This document shows positions 55,821 to 64,000 of a stretch of 64,000 nucleotides of DNA, one piece after another. A model generated the notes under the pieces. That model saw nothing but the letters and a program-made list of their open reading frames with translations, did no database searches and had not been told where the DNA came from. The DNA lies in contig JAGTTD010000008.1 of assembly GCA_018398585.1 (NCBI GenBank), positions 12,598,501 to 12,662,500 of the forward strand. Direction: 5' to 3'. The position numbers and the translations under genes were made by a program. Numbering within the stretch: the first letter of the stretch is position 1; the number at the start of each line of letters is the position of its first letter. This DNA comes from Simmondsia chinensis (taxonomy: Eukaryota > Streptophyta > Magnoliopsida > Caryophyllales > Simmondsiaceae).

Positions 55821-56261
55821 TCAATTGTTTCCACATGTTCCAATTGTATCTTGTTGTTCATTTGATTCACCAACACATTTTTTTCTACTAAACTGACTTT
55901 GAATTTCAGCAAACCTTTCTTCAAACAGCTGTGTTTGTTGATTAATTCGCTTTGCCAATGTCTCCTCAAATTGTTCTATAATGTTTTCATCACCATGCTG
56001 GGAGTGTAAGCTCAATCTCTCATCAAACTTTTGTTCCTGTTCCATTAGCAAGTTACACATTCGATCCTCAGATCTTTGTTCCCTAACTTGAGCTTGCTGC
56101 ATCACACAATCTGAAATCTTTCCCTCAAAACCTTGCAATGGTTGAGACACAAGGCCTTTAACACCTTGATCGTTTTCTCTAAGAACCTGCCTCATCAGTT
56201 GAAGCATTAGGTCTTTATCCTCTTGCCTCTGCGGCTGGATTCGATTGAACATTAGCTTCAT
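55821..56261 (-). CDS. gag-like coiled-coil leader protein
   Basis: 146 codons, very rich in Gln, Glu and Arg (MLQLMRQVLREN, EQRSEDRMCNLLMEQEQKFDERL, RINQQTQLFEERFAEIQ) with heptad-like spacing, so a coiled coil is likely. It resembles the N-terminal leader of plant chromovirus gag (compare 1992-2261), but no capsid core or zinc knuckle follows. It lies 680 bp downstream of the primer site. It may be all that remains of gag in this family. Confidence 0.5.
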   Translation of the reverse strand: MKLMFNRIQPQRQEDKDLMLQLMRQVLRENDQGVKGLVSQPLQGFEGKISDCVMQQAQVREQRSEDRMCNLLMEQEQKFDERLSLHSQHGDENIIEQFEETLAKRINQQTQLFEERFAEIQSQFSRKKCVGESNEQQDTIGTCGNN

Positions 56262-56931
56262 CTACAATGATAAGTGATCATTCGTAAGATACTCAGGTTC
56301 GGCCAATGATGATTGTTCTTCCATTGCTCACTGAAACTTCAACCTTGAATCCACAATTGTACTAGCACCAGCGATAATTTGCAGCCAACTGATTATCTAA
56401 CAGTTAGAGCAGTTCGATCTTCACTCCTCAAATGACTTCAGTGTATCTGATCATGCTAGAATCAACTCTGATTTCTTTTTTTTTTTAAACTTGTGCGAGA
56501 GATAGAATGAGCTTGATCAACTTGATCTTATAGAAATTCTTGCACTTAGATCGACTGGAATGCGCCAAAATTCAGCACCACTAATCAATTGTGTAGCACC
56601 AGCTCATCACTAGAATCAGCAACTGTGCATGAAAACTTGCGTTATTGATCAATTCACCAGCTAAATTGACGTTCAATTGATTGCACTTGACTAAATGCAG
56701 CAGAACTGGAAATTGCTGCAGAATTGCATCATCAGATCAATTCACCATAATTTTTTATTTTTTTTTGGTTGATTAATTGCAACTAACACCAAGGCTTGAC
56801 ACAATACAAACTCAATTTAGTTGAATTCGATTCAACTAAATCAAATGCAAAGCATCTAAAGTCTCTTGCGCAGCAACAACAATCTGATTTCGATTTTTCT
56901 TGATTAAGAGCTCAATTGGAAACCAAATGAG

Positions 56932-56943
56932 GCTCTGATACCA
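56932..56943 (-). other. primer binding site, initiator tRNA-Met
   Basis: TGGTATCAGAGC on the minus strand, two bases from the 5' LTR. Confidence 0.9.
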
Positions 56944-56945
56944 AT

Positions 56946-57502
56946 TGTTATGCTCGGGATTGAATCCCAAACATAAGTAAAGTAAAATTGAGATAGATGA
57001 GAGTATGAGATGAGAAAGAAGTGAATTGAGATGAGAAATTAGAGAAATAGGGATGAGAAATAGAAGAGTTAGATGAGAGAGAGAAGGTTTGATATCAGAA
57101 GAGATATTTGTTGATATTTCATTGAATGATCTAAAAATTACACTCAACTACTTCTTATAGGCAATCTAAGACATTGAACCTAGACATTAACTAACTGACC
57201 GACTTACTAACAAAACATCTAACTAATACTAAAATATCTTCTAACTAACTCTAAAATATCTAACTAACTCCCTAGCTTAGCTTACTGCAGGACTTATTAC
57301 AGCTGCGAACACAAGAATTACAAGAGAAATGAGCAGCTTATTAATACCTCATAGCTAGAACCACACTTAACCAAGACTAATACAACTTCTTAAGCTAACA
57401 ACATCACTTAACAGCCCAAAACATCTACTAGCAGCAGCACACCAGCACCAAACAGCCACGCAGCCAACAACAGCTCAAACCTTGACTTCTCGGATCATAA
57501 CA
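56946..57502 (-). repeat. 5' LTR of the element at 54195-57502
   Basis: 557 bp; TGTTATGCTCGG to GGATCATAACA; close to the other LTR apart from the deletion noted there. Confidence 0.9.
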
Positions 57503-57760
57503 CACTATCAGTTGGCCATCTTCAAAGAACTCCATTGAGTCCAAATAAAAGCTAAGTTTATCAAAGCTTCTTCCAGAGTGCCATCTTCAAAGAACTCCAT
57601 TGAGTCCACAGAAGACACTAGATCAACCACAATCACAAGATCGCTGGACTGATCCATCTTCTTTTGGCTTTTCCTAACTATTGATTACAGATTTGGACAG
57701 ATCAATGAGTAGTCGAGGAGGATAAGCAAGATTAGGGATCCCCAAATCAGAGAAGATACA
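57503..57760. repeat. short direct repeat of about 30 bp
   Basis: 'gccatcttcaaagaactcca' followed by 'ttgagtcca' occurs at 57524-57552 and again near 57580-57608. No gene is seen in this interval. Confidence 0.6.
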
Positions 57761-57765
57761 TACAA

Positions 57766-57915
57766 CAACAATAGCAGCAACAATCCTAGTGCCTCAAAGG
57801 GCTCTTGCATAAGCAGGGTCCTGGGGGGTAGATGTACGCAGCCTCCCCCTTTCGGGAGCAACCCTGAAGGAAGGCTATTTCTGAGGACCCCCAACCATAG
57901 AAGCTTGGCAGCAGC
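57766..57915 (-). mobile_element. SINE fragment (Au-like)
   Basis: Contains CAACAATCCTAGTGCCTCAA, GGGGGGTAGATGTACGCAGCC and GAAGGAAGGCTATTTCTGAG, an inverted relative of the insert at 48666-48754, here with more of the body. The last phrase matches the internal part of Au-type SINEs. The head is uncertain; no clear target duplicate was found. Confidence 0.6.
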
Positions 57916-58200
57916 ATAAAGCATGGTGGCCTGGCAGCGAAAGAGCAACAAAGCATGAGCGGGGCAAAACACAAGGCTAGCAAAACAAACAAAAAAAAAC
58001 TCAAAGCACGCCAAACGCTAAGCAACTAATAGGCAGATAAAATGCCAATTAACGGTAAACAGATAAGCAGATAACAAATAGCAAGTAGGCAAGTAGCGAA
58101 TCAGGGGAGCAAGTACGCACACAAGTGCGCTAAAGAGGAAGTCAAAGGCCTAACACTAATAAGCTAGACTACCTTACTCTAAGCCACTACATCTGCTACC

Positions 58201-58560
58201 CCTATGCTAGCTCTCCATTGGACTCTATCTAAGGCCATCTCCTCCCGAAGATTTAGTTGGGTGAGGTCATGTCGAGGGCTATTCGCATCTCCTGATCGGA
58301 GCGTAGAACAGCCTCCTCTTAACATGTCCGAATCACCTCAAACATTGCTTCCTCAATTTATCCTTAATGGAGGGCAACCCCCAATTTTCTTTTTATGACG
58401 TCGTTCCTGATCCTATGCCTCCTTGTGTGGCCGCACATCCACCGCAGCATTTGCATCTCTGTCGCCTTAATCTTCTGGGTATACTGTTATTTCATCACCC
58501 TACACTCCGCACCATACGGCATGGCTGGCCTTACTGCCATCTTATAGTGAAATGTGAAAA
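58201..58560 (-). pseudogene. LINE reverse transcriptase C-terminal remnant
   Basis: Minus-strand pieces read RPAMPYGAEC-like text near 58500-58540, then EMQMLRWMCGHTRRHRIRNDV near 58400-58460, then CLRXFGHVKRRL near 58300-58345. This is the conserved tail after the reverse transcriptase in a common plant non-LTR family (usual form: MRMLRWMCGKTR.DKIRN.. and RWFGHVERRP). Frames change several times. The upstream polymerase is missing. Confidence 0.65.
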
Positions 58561-58659
58561 AAGATACTCGAACCAACACAAGCCATTAGTACCAAAAGAC
58601 AAAAAAATGCAAAAAGTTTAAAAAAGAAAGAAAGGAGAGAGAGTGAGAGAGAGAAAGAG

Positions 58660-59082
58660 TAGAGTGATTGAAGAGCACAAGAACGCTCTTGAAACCCCTA
58701 CGCGCATGGAAAGAGAAGAGGACTTCTTCTATTATTCAATTGATTTATAATTTTCATGGCATTGTGTTCGTTATCATGTTTAGTTTATTATTAATTTATT
58801 AACGTGGTAGAACCCATACCATATGTGCGATAGTAAGATTGGCATTGTGAGGTTAGTGATAGTAATTAGATCTGGCACCCTGATAGTGTTGCTCTTAGAT
58901 GTTCTTGGTTGTAGGAACCTTATGAATGGGTATTAGTGAAGCTAGATAAACCAACATATAGTATGACCGACACTATTTGGAAAATGAAACTCATCTCATG
59001 AGTGTGTGTGTGTGGAGACACTAAGGTATGTGTGTGGAAAAGTGTAAGAAATGGAAAAAGTTTGTGAAAGAAGAAAAGCACC

Positions 59083-59117
<35 letters not shown>

Positions 59118-59460
59118 ATAGAGTAATTGAAGAGCACAAAGAGGCTCTAGAAACCACTACGTATAGGAGAGGACTTCTTCTATTATTTAATTGATGTTTA
59201 ATTTAGTGTCATTGTGTTTTTTACCATGTTTAGTTTACTATTACTCTATTGGTAAAACTCATATGATATGTGCAATAGTAAGATAGGGATTGTGATAGTA
59301 ATAAGATATAGTACCCTGAAAGTGCTGTTCTTAAATATTCTTGGTCATCAGATCCCTAAGAATGGGCATTAGTCAAGCTAGATAGACTATCACATAGTAT
59401 GATTAGTGCTATTAACAAAGGGAAACTCATCTCATGGGTACATATGTGTTTGGTGTAGAT
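58660..59460 (+). repeat. imperfect tandem duplication around a poly-G run
   Basis: Copy 1 (58660-59040) and copy 2 (59117-59450) share 'gaagagcacaa', 'gaggacttcttctatta', 'tcattgtgtt', 'accatgtttagttta', 'tgatatgtgc(a)atagtaagat', 'ggcattagt(g/c)aagctagat' and 'aaactcatctcatg'. The period is about 450 bp. Unit identity is unknown. Confidence 0.75.
59085..59116. repeat. homopolymer run of 32 G
   Basis: Follows CCCC at 59081-59084 and separates the two copies of the tandem duplication. Confidence 0.9.
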
Positions 59461-60459
59461 GGATAATATGTTCACTAAACAGACCCACTTAAGAACACCT
59501 AAACGGATTTACAAAACTATAATTTGAATTCGTGATTATACGGGTGGCAATTGTGTAAGTGAATTCCTTAGACCTAAATTCCCCATAGTGGCTTTTGTGC
59601 AACTCTCTATACTTTGACTATGGGCTTCCTGCTCACTAAAAGACTTATATAACTATGATTGAATAGTCATGTACTAACGAAGGTGAGTGACTGAAGCTTG
59701 AGGGATCCATCGCACTCAAAACTTTAGAAGGTAGATGGACACTTAGGAAAGAGTCTCTTGACTGGTCTTTAGAGACAAGTTATGATGGTATAAGTCATAG
59801 CATGGGGATTTGACGGTAATCCTTATCTAGGGCTACTTGGAGCACATGATGGTATGAACAATCTTGCACAGTAATTGCCTTTCGGCAATGTTTTAGAGCA
59901 ATAGTAGTCCACTCAGATCACCTGGTCTTCGAATGCCTTGCTAGAGGCCAACTTTGATTTGTGGAGGCTCATGTCTTGTAATGTCATTTGAGAAATTTAT
60001 TCAAAGGAGTTTGAATAGGTTCGTTCTAGTAGAAATTGTTCTATTTATATATCCACTACCCACTTGACATCAAACCTATGGGACTTGAACATATAGGAGA
60101 CTCGTGCAACCAAGATGGGGTTGTTATTTAAGTTATAATTGATATTCCACTTCACATAAGAGGATAGATAATCATAATGTACATGGGGATAAATTTAAGT
60201 TATTCTTGCTAGCACCGAGTTAGACCTAATTCATCTGCAGGAAAATAAAATACAAATATGGCTTACGAAGCCACATGTGAAATTTTGCAATAATGACAAT
60301 TGCTATTGTTTACACCTCAAACTTCAAAAGAGTTTTAGTGAAATTATTTTGGAGTCAATGAGAAGTGGTTGACACACGGAGAGACATTCGTGGTCCATCA
60401 AAGGAAAAAGGAGGAACGACATCATCTAGATTACGATAGATCAATAACCAAAGTCCTGA
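59461..60459. other. unclassified repeat-like DNA
   Basis: No open frame of note. Phrases such as 'atgttcactaaacagaccca' and 'gagacaagttatgatggtat' look like non-coding parts of plant copia elements, but no LTR edge or primer site can be defined. Confidence 0.35.
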
Positions 60460-61300
60460 AAATATACCCATTTAAAGTTGCTTATTGCAGTTAATAGCTC
60501 GAGCTCGAAGATGTTTCTAGAAGTGCTGAGGGAAAGAGAACTAATCATCACACAATCGGTTATTTGAAGCACGAAATGGAAGCATGGGCCTCATGAATGA
60601 TCAATGAAGTTTGGATGAATGGGGGAAAGACTATTTGACCTCGAACACGTGTTTCAAAACTTCGTGAAACCTGTCCAAGAGCATGGAGCGTGAATAACAC
60701 ACATGGGAAGGCAATGGTGCCAGACAAGGATGCAACAATTATTTTGTTAGTCTATACATAAAGGACTCTCGCAATTGTGCCTTGTATCCTTGCATCGACA
60801 TACAAACTCTTTTGTTTATTGCTTTATCTTTCCTTTCTTTATGAGTATTTTTACATGTAGCTTGATTACTTTCATAACGTAATCGGATATTTAGAAAAGG
60901 TGTAGGAGAAGGTAACCCCTTTTGCCACAATTTCTGTCCCCTGCCTTGAGCTTGCATGTAGTTATCATAGGTAGTGCCCCAAGTAAATTTAGGTTTGAGT
61001 CATCAATTTGAGGGCTTCAACGGCCAAGGCTTGATACTTGTCGTGTTGGTCCTAATCAAGAGACTTGAGTATGGTTTGCCCTACTTTACCCTTGTCAAGT
61101 TTAAACTGATGCGAGTTATCTCAAGTCAAGAGTGCTACACATAAAAATTTGGAGACTCAAGCTTGAGGTGGGCTGTTGAGCCCTTTGTCTCTGCCCCAAT
61201 TCTTAACTCTTAAGCGTATGAGGTAAGGAGTCTATGGGCTTTGCTCTGTCATCCCAATTACCGCTTGGACTGGGATCCATGTCCTTTTAATTTTCGCAGG
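60460..61300 (+). repeat. LTR-like block, copy A
   Basis: Ordered similarity to 63150-64000 and to 7805-8200: 'gagctcgaagatgtt', 'aagcatgggcctcatga', 'gacctcgaacacg', then after a TATA-like TATACATAAAGG (60754) 'gtgtaggagaaggta', 'caacggccaaggct', 'gcctttgtct'. Edges are not fixed. Confidence 0.5.
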
Positions 61301-61819
61301 TTCAATGAACCAAAAAATACCAAAAATATAATAGTTAATGTCTCCTGAGCATTGGTTGTATCCACATTAATTGCAAAATGAAGTTGGATTAACCAATAGT
61401 ATCAACTCTTGCTTGAGAGAGGCTGGTCACGACACACCTTTGTGGTTCATCAGCTTTGCTCCCAAGTCTCGACATGTCCCTTTGATTATGTTCGTTTCCT
61501 TTCCTTTTACGACAACAAACACCACAAAAAAAAAAATCAAGCGTAGTAGCTATAATTGTTCAATGATTGTCCATTTATAAGACATTCATACGTGAATAAT
61601 ATTATTTTGCAGACCTGAAACCATATTGATTACTTACTAATTAAATAAGATTTACATTACCTAAGGAGATAATTCATGAAAATCTATCTTATTCTCTCAT
61701 CTTATCTCTTTCTCTTACATACATTCTCTTATATTTTGGAGACTAAATGATCATCATACTAGATTAGGTGAAAACCCTATAAAGTAACTTTAAAGAGAAA
61801 AAAGAGAAAGAAAAGGCTG

Positions 61820-61855
<36 letters not shown>

Positions 61856-63149
61856 ACCCCCCCCCCCCCCTCTTGGACAAATAGCAAGCAATCCGCCTCT
61901 TAAAAGTCTTTCTTACTCGATTCTACTCCCCTCATTGCCAAGATCTAAAATGCTAGATTTGGTTTGTGGGTGCGTGTACTTTCAAAACTCCTTTTAGACT
62001 TCTACAGCACGGAACACCAGGTAACATTCTAGATGTACCTTATTCATAATTTGTTAAATGTGAGAACTGATTTAATAGGGTGTAAAAATTTATTTTCCCC
62101 ATTGTGTTTTTAAATATTTTTAAAATTGTTTCTCCATACACTAGGGAATCAAACGGTTTTCAATTCCTAGCATCAAGTGCTAGCTGTAAATAGTCAAACT
62201 CAGCAACATAAGGAAGAGATATAAGACCGAGAAGGACGTAAAAACACAGGAAACAACATTAGAATTGGTAATTCTAGGGCTAATCAAACCATGACCTAGA
62301 AACAGACTAGGAACGAAGGCTGTAGTGCGCAACGCATTGACACACTGACGAACAAAGCTCAAGGTAAGGGTCAAGTCATTCTCACAAGCCCTTGGCTAAT
62401 AGACCTAGAAGAATCTCAAGGTGAGAAGGAGAGGAAGATTACCAAAGCAAAGGCTCAAACATCCACGGGCCCATAAGAACATAAACCTTGGGCCAAGGCA
62501 TCGTTGGCTGGAAACGATGATGAATAGTGAAAGGTTTTATCTTGGAGCCCCGATTGGGAACAATGAATGTAGTCCTTTTTGTGTAGATTACTATAGTCCC
62601 CTAATCATTATTGAGATATCAGTGTGGTATGATCCCAAAAACCATATCACAACATGGAAAAAACTTGCCACAGGTCAAAGTTACAAAAAGAATAAACCCA
62701 AGAAAAGGAGCTTCGTGCTAATAGGGCACAAGGGAGCTAGAGATCATGTTTTGATCACATCCTAACCTGGCTTATTTAAGGACAACCCCAGATGTTGCCC
62801 CTTGTGTTCAAAATACATATTGAGCAAACTCAACTCAAGAGAAATTTTGAAGCTTTGGATTAAGCAGAGAAGGTTGAGATTCAAAGCAGCAAAATAATAA
62901 AGTTCATTATTGGAATTGGTGAAATATTTATAGAGTCATGAAACGAGCTGAGTTTTCACTATCGCTCCTTTTGCTTGAAGGCATTGTAGTCGTTAGAAGT
63001 TAAATCATACTTTATTCGCTTTGACTTGACCATAATCTAAATGGAAGAGGAATTTATTTTCCCATCAAACTTAAGGAGCACGTAATGTTGTCACTTAGAT
63101 TAATGAGGCACATGCCTACCACTTGGTAAAATCAACTCGAGAAAAACTA
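61301..63149. other. interval between two LTR-like blocks, with a poly-C run
   Basis: Holds the poly-C run (61821-61870) and one open frame (62421-62765, 114 codons, basic N-terminus, no recognised domain). If blocks A and B are LTRs of one old element, this 1.85 kb would be its internal part, but no primer site or gag motif is visible. Confidence 0.35.
61821..61870. repeat. poly-C run, 49 C and one A
   Basis: Runs of 35 C, one A (61856) and 14 C, equal to poly-G on the other strand. Confidence 0.9.
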
Positions 63150-64000
63150 GCACAATGAGGTTGTTATGATAATGATTCTAATGTATAGGACTTGAGCTCG
63201 AGGATGTTACTAATTACGTTGCAAGAGATGCATGCCCCAACTTGACGTAATTTCCATAGACGGCACAGGAAACATGGGCCTTACGAGTAGCCATATGGAG
63301 AAGATGCCAAAGACGGTGGAGAATACATGTTGACCTAAGCACCTTATTTTAATGGCAGAAATTCCCCCAGCAAAGCGTGAAGGTTGAAGGCCAAAACGTG
63401 GAGAGTGGATGGTGTAATTCTTGGGTACATCAGTTAGCTTTGTAGGTTATAAATAAGAGAACCTAATAAACTCTATAGTTTATCTTACAATATTGCCATT
63501 CATTTTCCTTTTCAGCTTTTGGAGTAGGTGTACTTGTACGCTGCTTGCTTTTGTACATACAAACGGAGCGTTAAATAGGGTGTTCGAGAAGGTATTCACT
63601 TCCCCCCTCCCCAATTAAGTTAGTTCCATTAATGTAAGACTTTGACGGCCAAGCTTCGGGCTTCATATAGTTCGTCTTAGTTTAGTGACCCACCTTGGTT
63701 AGCAAGATGATTTAAACTTGTGCTAGTTGTGTAAGGCTTTGATGACCAAGTCCAGTGCTTGATAGCATTGGTTGTAGATTGATCAACCAAATTTGGTTCA
63801 TTCCATCCAAATCTTGTTAAGCTTAAACTTGTACGTGTTTGCTTAAGTCAAAACTGTCAGTTACAAACCTAATTAACTCGAGGTCAAGATAGGTTGTCGA
63901 ACTCTCAAGCTTATCTCTATCACAATTCTGAAGTATTGGCCGTTAGAGGTAAGGTGCTCGAGTGCATCCTATGCGCCTCTACACTATCGGTTGAATTGAG
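63150..64000 (+). repeat. LTR-like block, copy B, running off the window
   Basis: Same ordered blocks as copy A; a TATA-like TATAAATA at 63448-63455 is followed by a run resembling the R region ('gtgttcgagaaggta'). Near 63640 'gactttgacggccaagcttc' matches the fragment at 7825. The right edge is outside the window. Confidence 0.5.

Larger units (their letters stand above)
54195..57502 (-). mobile_element. non-autonomous gypsy-derived LTR element, complete copy
   Basis: 3' LTR 54195-54776 (582 bp) and 5' LTR 56946-57502 (557 bp), initiator-Met primer site 56932-56943, polypurine tract adjoining 54777 (AAGGGAAAGGGAA on the minus strand). The internal region is only about 2.17 kb: a gag-like coiled-coil frame and an unrecognised frame, with no protease, polymerase or integrase. 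The flanks CCTTC and CACTA do not match, so the usual target duplicate is missing. The 4982-7800 element is a relative. Confidence 0.85.

Noticed and set aside
57685..58025. Leu/Ala-rich minus-strand frames resembling membrane proteins
   Set aside because: They overlap the SINE fragment and low-complexity repeats; hydrophobicity comes from composition.
62421..62765. 114-codon frame as a host gene
   Set aside because: No recognised domain, no intron or promoter signals, and it sits between repeat blocks; noted only in the interval entry.
1..64000. CRISPR arrays, bacterial operons, rRNA genes
   Set aside because: No regularly spaced short repeats, no ribosome-binding operon layout and no rRNA signature; the content is plant nuclear repeats.

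Overview
This window is plant nuclear DNA, most likely from a eudicot. It is made almost entirely of transposable elements inserted into one another. The signs are plant-type LTR retrotransposons primed by initiator tRNA-Met or tRNA-Asp, an En/Spm (CACTA) transposon with TNP2-type transposase, a plant MuDR-type MULE, SINE and LINE pieces, and AT-rich sequence with decayed reading frames. I see no ordinary host gene, rRNA, true tRNA or CRISPR.

Layout. 1-2810: end of a minus-strand Ty3/gypsy element with its LTR. 2811-4981: unrecognised DNA, a 39-G run and a decayed minus-strand DUF4283-type frame. 4982-7800: 3' part of a non-autonomous LTR element. 7805-8200: an LTR fragment. About 8259-10673 and 43146-44340: a minus-strand Ty1/copia element (Angela/BARE-like) cut in its reverse transcriptase by a 32.5-kb CACTA element (10674-43142, TSD TAA).

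The CACTA element holds three LTR insertions. An Athila/Tat-like element (12247-25080) splits the transposase gene and itself carries a chromovirus (19604-24764, TSD CACTA) in its 3' LTR. A second chromovirus (30410-35762) splits the CACTA second gene. A non-autonomous Athila/Tat-like element (37993-43111) sits 31 bp from the CACTA 3' end.

44345-46397: the 3' part of a second copy of that non-autonomous family, inverted. 46398-47244: the 5' part of a short-LTR gypsy element (element D) inserted into the reverse transcriptase of another gypsy element (element E, 47245-47789 and 52219-54194). Element E also received a MULE (47790-52218, TSD GGAACCAAG) carrying a SINE. 54195-57502: a complete non-autonomous LTR element of the family at 4982. 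57503-64000: SINE and LINE debris, a tandem duplication around a poly-G run, a poly-C run and two related LTR-like blocks.

Nearly all coding regions are broken. In several, the stops lie mainly where Gln or Arg codons are expected, as C-to-T decay of methylated DNA would produce. The best candidate for something undescribed is the non-autonomous family at 37993 and 44345. Both copies carry a tandem array of tRNA-like modules at the same distance from the 3' LTR.
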